A stretch of 64,000 nucleotides of DNA from Elymus sibiricus (Eukaryota; Streptophyta; Magnoliopsida; Poales; Poaceae), in NCBI GenBank assembly GCA_039707655.1, contig CM077665.1, forward strand, positions 78,121,954 to 78,185,953, read 5' to 3'. The notes under the pieces are model-generated. The model was given only the letters and a program-made list of their open reading frames with translations. It ran no database searches and was not told the origin of the DNA. Positions 22,350 to 32,900 of this stretch are shown in pieces. Made by a program: the position numbers and the translations under genes. Each line of letters starts with the position of its first letter. Position 1 is the first letter of the stretch.

Positions 22350-22812
22350 CTCTACATACTATGAACTTTTTGGTAACTTGTTGCCAAAGGGGGAGAAGTG
22401 GATAGATCATAGGGCTTCGAGAGAGAGTGTTTTGTCTTTTGGTTGCTCTCTTCATTTTAAAAACATTTGGTTTTTTGCTTGGTTGTTAAACTCAGTTGTG
22501 TTTGATCATATGCTTTGCTTGTTGATGCTACTATTTCCTATCTTTGTGATATATCTATGAGATGATCATTCACTTGTTTGGTGTTATGTGCATTGTAATT
22601 CATTCATATCATTTATGCGCACCACCAAGTTGTATGTGACATGGAAGAGTTACCCATGATCCTAATTGATTGTGCATTTGCATTCAAACGCAAATTTTAA
22701 ATAATGCACAAATTTAGGGGGAGCTCTAGCTTATCACATACCTCTCAAAGCGACGATGCTATTCATTGTTTTATCCCTATCGAAGCTTTGATCTATATGT
22801 TGTCATCAATTA
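22350..22812. other. Non-coding 3' region of the Copia element
   Basis: AT-rich, with no credible ORF. Two purine blocks (ccaaagggggagaag at about 22383 and tttagggggagctc at about 22715) resemble the true polypurine tract, a pattern often seen in SIRE-type 3' regions. Confidence 0.5.
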
Positions 22813-22828
22813 CCAAAAAGGGGGAGAT
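22813..22828 (+). promoter_or_regulatory. Polypurine tract of the Copia element
   Basis: ccaaaaagggggagat immediately precedes the TGAAAGCACAAC start of the 3' LTR. Confidence 0.8.
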
Positions 22829-24336
22829 TGAAAGCACAACTTCTCCCTAGGTGGTTTTGGTAATTAATAACAACATATATTTCATTGAACTAATGTTTCC
22901 ACTCAGTATATTTCAGAAAAGTTCAATGAATGGATTGGCAAAAGGATTGTGAGGAGACCCCATATGCAAGGAATAGGATTGGCAAATCATCAAGCTTGAA
23001 GACTCTACATTTTACTTTATGTGAGAAATCACTTTGAGTCCATAGGAAAGACAATACTATTAAAAGGGGGTGGGGTAATCTTGGTGAATGAATTGCTCAA
23101 AATGCTCAAGTGTTAGCCACCAAAAGCACTCACCACTTCTCCCACATATATTTTGTCCAAACCTAAATATCCAAAATCGGTGCCACCAACAATTCCCATT
23201 CGGTCACACCGAGTTCAAACCCTAGACAGATTCTAAGCCAAACCCATGTCTTGGTACCACCAAGTTTCAAATTCGGTGCTACCGAAAACAGTGACCACCT
23301 TGCTGGTATCTCATTTTCAAGAATCGGAATTTCCGAGTTTTGGAAATTGGTACCACCGAGAATTGGAAACTGCCTAGGTCCACCATATCGGTACCACAGA
23401 GATTTATATATCGGTTCCACCAAAAAGCCTAAAGTTGCCACATTTTGCACTAGTCGGTATGACCGAGTTTTTGGACCGGTCTCACCGAGTTGGGAAATAA
23501 TGTTGTAACTGTTCGATTTTTGGAGATGCCTATATATACCCTCCACCACCTCTCACTCGCAAGAGAAGCACTCAGAACACACTTACACTTGTCCCGTCCA
23601 TTTTTCTGAGAGAGAGAGCCACCTATTCATGTGTTGAGATCAAGACCTTCCACTCCAACCATATGAATCTTGATTTCTAGCCTCCCCAAGTTGCTTTCCA
23701 CCCAATCAATCTCTTCTACCCAAGCCAAATCTGTGAGAGAGTGATTGTGTGTTGAGGAAACTATCTTTTGAAGCACAAGAGCAAGGAGTTCATCATTGTT
23801 ACCAAATCTATTACCTTTTGGAGGGTGGTGCCTTCTAGATTGGTTAGGTGTCGCTTGGGAGCCTCCTTCTTCGTGTTGTGGGGTTGAACCAAGAAGTTTG
23901 TACGGGCAAGGAGATCGCCTACTTCGTGAAGATCTACCCATAGTGAGGCTAGTCCTTCGTGGACGGAAGCCGTGATGGAATAGACGAGGTTGCTACTTTG
24001 TGGACCCTAACAGGTGGAGCCCTCCGTGGACTCTCGCGACCGCTACCCTATGTGGGTTGAAGTCTCCATCAGAGTGGACTTACGATAACACCACCTATCG
24101 GAACCATGGAAAAAATCTTCGTGTCATCAACTGCGTTTGATTCTCCTATCCCTACCTTTACTTTCATGTGCATGTCTTTACTTTCCGCTGCTATACTCAT
24201 AGACTTGCATGTGTAGGGTGTACTTGACTTGCTAATATTGCTAAAACTTGCCAACTCTTAAAATTGGGAAAATGCTACATTTTTATTTGGTCAAGTAGTC
24301 TAATCACCCCCCTCTAGACATACTTCGGATCCTACA
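22829..24336 (+). repeat. 3' LTR of the SIRE/Maximus-like Copia element (1508 bp)
   Basis: Starts tgaaagcacaacttctccc and ends tacttcggatcctaca. It holds the second tcggt/accga motif cluster (23178-23490), a TATA-like gcctatatataccctcc at about 23528 and a downstream ctctcactcgcaagagaag stretch that is a likely transcript start. The partner LTR is absent, so the age cannot be read. Confidence 0.75.
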
Positions 24337-24715
24337 CCACCGTATGCTACTTTCGAGAGAGAAGCCTCTAGTGAACACTATGGCCCCGGGTCTACTTAAT
24401 CATATTTGCTAAAAACCTAAAAATACCTTGCTGCAATTTATTTACTTCTATTTTATTTTTCTTTTATTATTATCTATCTACCACTATCAGAAGTAATCCT
24501 TGCAAGTAACGAGTTCAAGGGGCTTGACAACCCTCTTGCCCGCGTTGGGTGCAAGTGTTTGGTTTTGTGTGTGCAGGTACCTCTTGAAAGATGAGTTGTT
24601 GTGATTCTCCTATTGGTTCGATAACCTTGGTTCTCACTGAGGGAAATATTTATCTCTACTATATTGCTTCACCCTTCCTCTTCGGGGAAAATGCCAACGC
24701 AGCTCACAAGTAGCA
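24337..24715 (+). repeat. Second 3'-end fragment of an Athila-type LTR
   Basis: Begins cgagagagaagcctctagtg shortly after 24350 and shares ordered blocks with 257-659 (gttcgataaccttggtt, ctgagggaaatattt, ccttcctcttcgggg). It ends ctcacaagtagca. The rest of this LTR is missing on the left, where the Copia LTR abuts. Confidence 0.6.
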
Positions 24716-24794
24716 GGTGCCAATTGTAAAAAGTAGAAGTGGAAGATATGGAACATGAAGAGGCGGCCTCCCTAGAGGAGGGCCGCCGAATTTG

Positions 24795-25628
24795 ATGCGG
24801 ACCATGTGTTGGAACTGTCGCGGTATTGGCGACCCGACGACAGTCCGTGAGCTCCGCGATCTCGTGGAGGCGTGTTTTTTTGGAAAAGGAGGATAACCCT
24901 GGCCTCTGCATCAGAGTGATCGTGCAGCCATATTATTATGAAAAGGTTCAAAAATCTCAGTGATCCAGTACATGCTTTGTCAGAGCTTAAATGAAATCAT
25001 AAAAGGGTAAAATGCCACATCCGGCAAAAATAGGACAAGATGACTAAACATCTAGCCTATTATTGGACCGCCATCCAAACCGGTTGTAGATATCCTGAGC
25101 TACCATCTCCTATTGGGTAGACCCAGTAACCAAAGGCTCCCTGGCTTTCGCGGGAGTGAGTAATGACCGTGTACAGATCCAAGTGTGTGACGCCAATACT
25201 TTGCTTAGTTTAGACACAATTGACAAAGGATCGAGTGGAGGGTTTTGCGGCTTCTTTAGGTTATTCTAGTAGATTCGTTGTTCCTAGCAGTGGGCGTAGT
25301 GGAGGTCTTTGTATTTACTAGAAAATGATATAAATTTGGAAATAGAGATTTTTCTCAATACCATATTGACTCGATTACTTCACAGCCAGGAGAAGAGCAA
25401 TAGCGCTTGATGTGTTTATATGGAGAAGCAAATAGAAGTTTGAGGCATAAAACGTGGGATACAATGAAGAGCTTAAGAGGAGAGAGTACGTTGCCTTGGG
25501 TTTGCATTGGAGATTTCAGTGAAGTGCTTAGGTCGGCCCAAATATTCGTGACAGTGTGCAGATTGCAGGGTTCAGGGAAGCAGTTGATGTATGTGGACTT
25601 GCAGGGCCGAGATGGAGCGCCAACCTAG
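24795..25628 (+). pseudogene. LINE endonuclease remnant
   Basis: The ATG at 24795 opens MRTMCWNCRGIGDPTTVREL, the typical start of plant LINE apurinic-like endonucleases (the N of WNCRG binds metal). After an inserted segment of about 330 bp the domain continues with SGRSGGLCIYWKN (about 25290) and PWVCIGDFSEVL (about 25495), the conserved GDFNE-type motif. Frameshifts and stops lie between the blocks. The enzyme would nick target DNA for priming; this copy is inactive. Confidence 0.65.
24870..25200 (-). repeat. Unidentified insertion in the LINE endonuclease
   Basis: The segment starts with ttttttt followed by ggaaaaggaggataaccc, which I recognise as the reverse of a dispersed Triticeae repeat end with an A-rich tail, so it was probably inserted on the minus strand by a non-LTR mechanism. 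I could not define a clean target duplication; the right border is approximate. Confidence 0.4.
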
Positions 25629-25706
25629 ACTTTCCTTGGGCTTGCCTAGCCCCAACATCTAAATAAAGGGCGGGCGACCTGGGCTACAAGGGACTAGACT
25701 AGACAT

Positions 25707-28585
25707 TTGAACAGTGTGTTGTTGGCGGTGACTATTGAGAGTACGGCTGAATGGTGCGCTAGCGAGTCCAAACTGGTCAGCGCGTTTCCCTTTTGCTACT
25801 GTGGAGCACTTGACAGATGCGATGTCAGATCATGTCCGATCTTGCTGTCCATGAAGCTTGAAACAGGGAATATACGCCGCAATTTGAAGAAACCATTCAG
25901 GTATGCATTTATGTGGGAAACAAATACAAATTTTCGTACCGTCATTGATGAGGCATGGCATCCGGTTCAACCTGCTGTATCGGTAGGCGAGCTGGCTGCA
26001 AAGTTAAATTATGTGGCGAAATCACTTGTTAGATGGGGTCGGACTACCTTTGGCTCTGTGAGACAAGAACTACGTAATTTGAGACAACGCCTAGCTGACT
26101 TGCGAGTTATCTTGGACCGTGTTGGGCCGAGTGAAGAAGAGAAAGAGGTGCAAGAAAGACTTGTAGAGCTATGTTACATGGAAGAGATAATGATGCGGTA
26201 GAGGTCTCGCATAGAATGGTTGTCCAAAGGTGATAGTAATACTAGTTTCTTTCAACAGAAAGCTAGTGCTCGACGGGCAAGAAATAAAGTAACTCAGGTA
26301 GAGAGGGTTGATGGTTCTTTAACTAATAATCCTAAAGAGTTAGTAAATATGGCCACTGAATTCTATGCTAAGCTATACACTTCTGAAGGAACAATAGGGA
26401 TGGAGGAGGTGCTATCTCACATACCTCGGAAAGTGGATGGTGAGGTGAATTCTCGTCTAAATAAGGTGTACAACAAGGAGGAGGTTAAAGATGCTCTGTT
26501 CCAAATGTTCCCCACAAAAGCCCTGAGACCGGATGGTTTTCGGGCACACTTATTTCAGCGGCATTGGGACTTGTGTGGTGATGAGATTACTGGAATGATC
26601 ATCAGGTTGCTTAATGGAGAGGATTCACCAGAGGAGATAAATCATACATTCATAGTTATGATTCCAAAGATTGCATGTCCAAAAAAATTAGGAAAATTTT
26701 CAACCTATAAGTCTTCGTAATGTGGTCTACAAGATTGCGTCAAAGGTCTTAGCGAACAGGTTGAAGTTAATTCTCCCCGAGATAATCTCAGAAGAGCAGT
26801 CGATATTTGTCCCTGGACGTCTCACTACATACAACTTTACAACGGCATATGAATGCTTACATTACATGAAAACAAGAAGAGTTAAGAGTAATCGATTTTC
26901 TGCACTAAAGTTGCATATGATGAAGGCTTATGATTGTCTGGAGTGGCCCTATCTTAAGGCGGTCATGCTTAAGTTGGGTATTAGCCCAAGATTTATGGAG
27001 ACCGTCATGAGGTGCGTGACTTTAGTTTCCTTTCCAGTGCTATTTAATGGTGGAAGTATGAATTCTTCCAGGCCATCTAGAGGAGTGCGACAAGGGGATC
27101 CCATCTCCCCATATCTCTTTCTTTTGGCAACAGAAGGACTTTCATGTCTATTGAAAAACCATGATGATGGAGTCAAAGGCATTAATGTGGCTACTAGTGC
27201 ACCAAAAGTGAATCATCTTTTGTTGGCAGATGATAGCCTTTTATTTTTTTGAAGTCAACTCTGATAGTGTGGTTCATGTTAATGGTCTTCTGAAGAAATA
27301 TTGTGAGGCTTCCGGACAAAGAATTAATGTGGATAAATCCTCCATATATTTCAGTAAGGGGGTTCTAGAAAAGTTGAGAAGTGAGGTCAAGAATATTCTG
27401 GAGGTCCGAAAAGAGTCCTTGTCTGAAAAATACTTGGGTCTCCTAACAGATGTGGGAAAATCTAAAGAAGGATGTTTTAGATATCTGATGGGTAGAGTAT
27501 GGAAGCATGTACAGGGGTGGATGAAAAAGTGCTTATCATCAGGAAGAAAAGAGGTATTGATGAAATCTATTGCACAGGCGATACCGACATATTTAATGAC
27601 GTGCTTTAAACTCCCTCGTGGTCTTTGTGAGCATATAAATGGACTACTTCGGAAATTTTGGTGGGGAAGCCGAAGAGGTGTGAGGAAGACGGTCTGGGTT
27701 TCGTAAAAAACTATGTATATACCAAAATTTATGGGGGCATGGAATTCCGTGATATCAAACTTTTTAACCTTGTGTTATTGGCACGACAAGCTTGGAGGCT
27801 TTTGAAGGAACCTAGCTCATTGAGTGCTCGAGTGCTTAAGGCATGGTACTATCAAGAATATGATCTTCTAGAAGCACCGTTGGGCTTGAATCCTTCTCAC
27901 GTCTGGAGATCCATCAGGTAAGGAACGGATGTCCTTTCTTTGGGTCTTATTAAGAGGACTGGGACAGGATCAGAGACAAGAATATGGCACGATAACTGGC
28001 TCCCAAGAGACTACAAACTTCGCCCAATTTGTCCACGGTCTTTGAACCCCCCCCCCCCCCCCCCCCCCCCAACACACACACACACACACCCAGTCTGGTT
28101 TCTGAGCTTATTGATGGGGCGACCAAGACCTGGAATCGGCAGGTCCTCTCGGAACATTACATTGCTCATGATATTGATGTTATTATGAACACTCCACTTA
28201 GCTCAAGAGTTCAGGGAGATTTCTGGGCCTAGCACTATGATAAGAGAGGGTTTTTTCAGTCCGGTCCGTATATAAGATGATCACGGGCATAAAGTCGCAA
28301 AGAGAGGGTTGGCTTGAGAGCAGGCCAAGTAACTCAAATCAATTAGAAGCAAAGAAAGGTTGGTCGAATTTATGGAAAGCAAAGGTGCCATCTAAAGTAC
28401 GTGTTTTCATATGGAGGCTAGCTCACACTTCCCTCCCAACTGTAACCATTAGGTTTGACAGAAACATGACCACCTCTCCGGTGTGCACTATATGTGTTCG
28501 GCAGAAGATACTTGGCGCCACTCACCTTTTGAATGCCGCATGGCCAGGTGTGTACCGGATATCATTTGTATTCCGAATTTTTTGA
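25707..28585 (+). pseudogene. LINE reverse transcriptase and C-terminal zinc domain remnant
   Basis: The frame is open from 25707 to 26720 with one TAG (26199-26201), then shifts near 26700, 27235, 27690 and beyond. Recognisable parts are the linker and palm start (GDSNTSFFQQKASARRARN, FPTKALRPDGF), NVVYKIASKVLANRLKLILP, RPSRGVRQGDPISPYLFL, and the catalytic box HLLLADDSLLFF (about 27217-27252), where the residue before ADD is Leu rather than the usual Phe. The thumb region (SEKYLGLLTDVGKSK) follows, then the zf-RVT-like segment WSNLWKAKVPSKVRVFIWRL (about 28358). A poly-C/(AC)n run interrupts the C-terminal part. Inactive. Confidence 0.75.
28047..28090. repeat. Poly-C run of 24 followed by (AC)n
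   Basis: Positions 28047-28070 are all C, directly followed by about nine ac units. It lies within the LINE C-terminal coding region. Runs like this are prone to replication slippage and to sequencing error, so its exact length is uncertain. Confidence 0.9.
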
Positions 28586-29951
28586 ACATTGAATAAAATT
28601 CCTAGTTCACGACCATACTCACAACTACGTTGCCAAACAACCAACTGTTTTTTTTTTTTTGCGGGGGAACAACCAACATTTACCACAGAGGCACAGCCGT
28701 TTTCTCAGCACAACATCTTTCCACCACAGTCAGTCTACTGCCTTTTTATCGTCACAACCATAATTCAAACAAGCAAGGCAACACTTTCATCTCTTGAGAT
28801 CTTTGGAGGCCTCCATTTCTTTCCTCGGTGTGTTTCAGATTTTATTTTTCCTATTCTAACATGTAAAGATTATCCCTCACTGGAGTGCAAGAACCTTTGA
28901 CCGTTCCATCTTCATTTTTTTGAAGCCCTCCTAGGAGCTTTGCACATGTTGACTTTATGGTGTAAAATCCACTTCTCCATCCTCATTCCAACTTGAGTTG
29001 GCACCTGGAGTTGGACTAGATGCTACCTTCTGCTCTTTGGTAGACCTTTGATATATATTTTTCAATTTTCACCAATAACTTGCCTTCCTTGAAGCCAAAA
29101 TCCTTTGTTCTCTTAAAAATTGCTTTCACGGAAGGGGTTGCATTCACATTTGGCAGTTCTTTTTTGTTAGAAACACATTTTGCGGTTCTTGCTCCTCAGG
29201 CAGGCTAGTAAATTGACTATCCTCTTGCATGTATCATCATCGTTCTAGGATTATGTTGAAGACACAACGAAGTAATACCAGGTTCGAACATTTAAAAAGT
29301 AATACAAAGTTTGAACATTTTCACCACATGGCTTACATGAAGAACTGTCTCATTACATTTATAAAATTCAACACTGGAAAATAGATTGCATCCTCACACT
29401 CAATGCTCGAAATTCATCAACTCATTTTCTCTGAGTGAGAACACTGAATTCTCATGATAAACACTAACATTGTAAATAACATATTATAAGGAGATAACAT
29501 ATAAGAATGGGGAAACAGTCGGATGTCAAAACCTAAAACAGTACTGTGTTGTTAAACAGAGATACCATACCACAATGATATCCCAAAGATTCAGAGCCTC
29601 CATAGCCGACCTACCAAAATTCGCAGGCAAACTGGTAGTCTAGCCTTCCAGACGGCCAAATTTTCTTCGAAAAAGAGGGGCTAATTCATTGTAGAAGTAC
29701 AGTGCCCCATGTTATATTATACATGTTCCAGCTATGGTACTTTACCCAGGATACTTGTCGTCGGCTCTGAGAATTTGGACTTACATACTGCAGTCAAACA
29801 TCCAGCAAAGAGGCCATACGAGATGACCTGACACTACCTCAGATGAACACGACTATATGCTGGCCTGATGACTGACCAGCCGGGATTCAGGCTCGAGACT
29901 GCAACGGCTCCTACAAGTTAGGTTGGGGGCAAAAAATTCCATAAAGCAAGA
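28586..29951. other. Intergenic DNA and 3' flank of MED33
   Basis: No coding ORF is supported. A T12 run followed by gcggggg lies at 28649-28665. A near-duplicate pair (ggttcgaacatttaaaaagt and agtttgaacattttcacc) is at 29281-29325. The 3' UTR of the minus-strand MED33 gene should occupy roughly the last few hundred bases before 29951. I saw no canonical AATAAA on the minus strand there, so the cleavage site is not placed. Confidence 0.5.
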
Positions 29952-32900
29952 TCATTGTAGCAAGGTTTCAACTACAACAGAGATCGCTTTTGGTCCTCCT
30001 CGCTCGAGTAGTGATAGGGCAAGATCGTGCTCGTGCCAACTTCGAAGCCCCGCCGCAATCTTCTTCAGTGTGTCCAGTTTTATGTCCCGTAGCCATGTTG
30101 GAACAAACTTCACCACGAGAAATACAAAGCATGATACATACGCCTTCCACGTGCCTGGGTCGCACCCCAGCAGGATGTGCCCATCCAGAACACCAGCAAT
30201 GAAATCCATGTGGGTGCCCACCACTCGTGGCCTCCTTGAGAGGAATGACAGTTTCATAACAGGAGAAGTCTTTTCTGAGCCCCAGAGTAGACTCCCACAG
30301 AAGAAAAGCATGTTGGCCATGGCATAGCCTTGAAGTGTGCTGGCCACTGGTCCAGGGTCTTCCAACATCTGATCCTGAGCTGATAGCAGCAGCGTCGGCA
30401 AGGTCTCCTCATATAGCACCTGGACCAGGAGAGGCCCCCCTGCAACACACAGCAGTCCCGCACCAAGCATGGCAACCTGAGAAGCCATGGATGCAGCACC
30501 AGACAGTGGCGGTCGGCCTGATTTTAAATGTGGAGGCCCATTGGAAGACCATCCGTTTGCAAGTTTGTGGGAACAATCAATCACTTGCCTGAGGATCATC
30601 TCGCTCACAAAGTAAGTATCGTGGAATGTTCGACAAGTTCTCAGGTAGATGAATCCAGGGGCCATGGGAAGATGAAGACCTTGTTGGCCTGTGATTGACT
30701 CTCCCATTAAAGCTCCAACTCCACGACTCGCAGTAATATCAGACCCATTGGATGGGGATGAGCGCAGAAAGGATGAGAAGCAACTTTGGATGAGCTGTGC
30801 CACCGCATCTTTGTCTCTGCCAAACGGAGACCGAATACATGAGAGGACAATAAAATCATGCCACCTTCGCACTTTCTGTGTCCACAAGGCCCCTATGATG
30901 GGCATGCTTGGCCAGGAACTACCCCCTGCACAGTTCTCCAGTGCCTGACCAATGATCCCATGAATGTAGTCAAGACTCCTATCCAGCTTAAACGTAATTG
31001 TCAAGCTGACAAGTGCAGCCATTGGTAAAGGAAGCATTGGCGGCACGCCACCTGTAAGGGTAAAATGTAAATTTTCTATAAATACATAGAGCAAGAAAGA
31101 TATAGGGGCAAATTTTCTACAACGATGATGCTGAAAAACTGAAGGCAGCAATTTTCTACACATGGTATGAACTAATGCAACTAAATTGATGCATAAGAAC
31201 AGGAAGCAGGTTGTACGTGGATAGCAGCTGTGAATCTGAACACCAGCAGATGCAAGGATTTCCTTTACTTCATCTTCAATGGAGTGAAGAGCAGCACCAG
31301 GGCTGGGCCATTCAGTTCCATTCATAGGGACAGCTTTCCATATTCCTCGGGTAATTTCTGCTGAGAAGTAGCTAACAATTGCAGCAAGAGAAGCTGGCAA
31401 GAAATCCACTAGATCCCTTAAACCTGCAATGCAACGGCACATTAACACATGAATGAGATTAAGACATCCCCGTAGGACTGGAGAATCAATATAATACATT
31501 AAAATGGAAGCAAGGAGGTTGCTCACTTGTAGTCATGTCTCGGCTGGAAATCCTCCCGTGAGAACAAGCTGTAAGAACAGCTTCAAGAACATAAGGAACT
31601 GCTTCTAGAATTTCCCATGCTGGAAGTGTCGGCCTTTGGTAAGAATCGTCAGATGTGCTTAGAGAGGAACCACTGACACTGCTACTGGAAGCAGATGAAA
31701 GATTACCAGATACTACCCCGCTTTTAGTCATTTTTCGGCAAATCATACTCAAAATTTTGTTTGCAACTTGATGGACAGGATTTGTATTGCCAAGTCCAGA
31801 AAGAGTAGAGGCTATGCAAGCTTGATTCTGAACGTACCAAGCCCTTAGCTTGGGGAAAGAGTCTATATAAACTGGTTGGGTTGGGACCTCGCCAAACGAG
31901 CCCATACTGCTGCCAGAGTTGGTACTAGTAGCAGATGAATTTGGGAACTCAATGCGGCTATTGTGCATTAACACCAAATAGTCCAGAGTAAGTTCCAACC
32001 TTACTGAGCCTCCACGGCCAGCAAGACAATACTCTTGAGGGGGTTTGTAAAATTTCCACAATCGGAGAAGACAAAGAAATGCACAAGAGAAGACCGAGTA
32101 AACTGACATTTCATCAAAAATGGTAGACCTGTGGTTAGACGGGGGTGGCATTGACCCAAAAGCTTCACAGAGTGGCATTAAAGCTGCGACAACATCTGGA
32201 ACCTGTATGACAAAAGGTTCTTATTATATTGTGAACTAACAAAAAGCACAAACATATAGGCTGCAGACAACATTATTCTAGAGCACAAACATGAAAAGTG
32301 AAGTAGTTATCTATCTATTGTTGTCTGCACCTCATGCACCTCATATGCCTACTTTGAAAATGACACAGGAACAGGAACAGGAACCAAGAGACTGCATGCG
32401 AACATCAATTATATCCACATGCACTATAAGAGTAAACTTATCTTCTTTTCTGTATCAGTGACAAAATGTGACACTGAGGCGTTGTTCAAGCTTTTGGAAT
32501 TTGCTAAACAATGTAGTTAGGCTTTAGCAAATGGAGATGCCAGTTCCCCTGGGCACCAGCAAATTGCCCTTCTGACTACTGACGAACTCGCTTCTTTTTC
32601 TACTCTCAAGACAAACAAAAAAAACATATTTTTACAGTGCACTCTGGATAGAAAATACAGACTCCGCCACCAATTTCATATGTTAACCATGGATTGTTGC
32701 AAGAAGATTACAGTAAGCAGAGAGTGCATTGCTTACCATTCCATACAAAGAAAAAATGTGGACAGCATCGACATATGAGACACCAAGTAAGATTGCATTT
32801 AAGGTAGACTTCTGACTAAGGTAGTGGCTCATGCTCCCCTGTAATGAAGAATCTGAGGGTAAAGGAGGCGACAATAACTTGACCACCATGCGGACAACAT

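Larger units (their letters stand above)
8083..24336 (+). mobile_element. SIRE/Maximus-like Copia retrotransposon, 5'-truncated, no pol, interrupted
   Basis: The parts in order are a gag fragment (8088-9212), non-coding DNA, a cluster of short tcggt/accga motifs, a 3' ORF (10965-12606 and 21910-22349), the polypurine tract ccaaaaagggggagat and a 1508-bp 3' LTR (22829-24336). The aaaaagggggagattg polypurine signature and an extra ORF before the 3' LTR are typical of SIRE-lineage Copia elements. No protease, integrase or RT is visible, so this copy was non-autonomous or lost pol. A Tat-like Gypsy element is inserted at 12607-21909. The 5' LTR is gone: the left border is the end of the Athila LTR. 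Confidence 0.7.
24795..28585 (+). mobile_element. Decayed LINE (non-LTR retrotransposon)
   Basis: It has the order of a plant L1-type ORF2: endonuclease start (24795), an insertion, the endonuclease remainder (to 25628), reverse transcriptase (25707 to about 27700) and a zf-RVT-like C-terminal domain (about 28365-28570). Many stops and shifts are present. No poly-A tail or 3' UTR was found; the element fades out at about 28585, so it is 3'-truncated or eroded. Confidence 0.75.

Noticed and set aside
10086..23490. The tcggt/accga motif arrays as a CRISPR-like array
   Set aside because: Spacers are irregular and the motif is degenerate, the host is a plant, and both clusters lie inside a retrotransposon.
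30335..31051. Plus-strand ORFs across MED33 exon 12
   Set aside because: Low-complexity shadows of a conserved coding exon.
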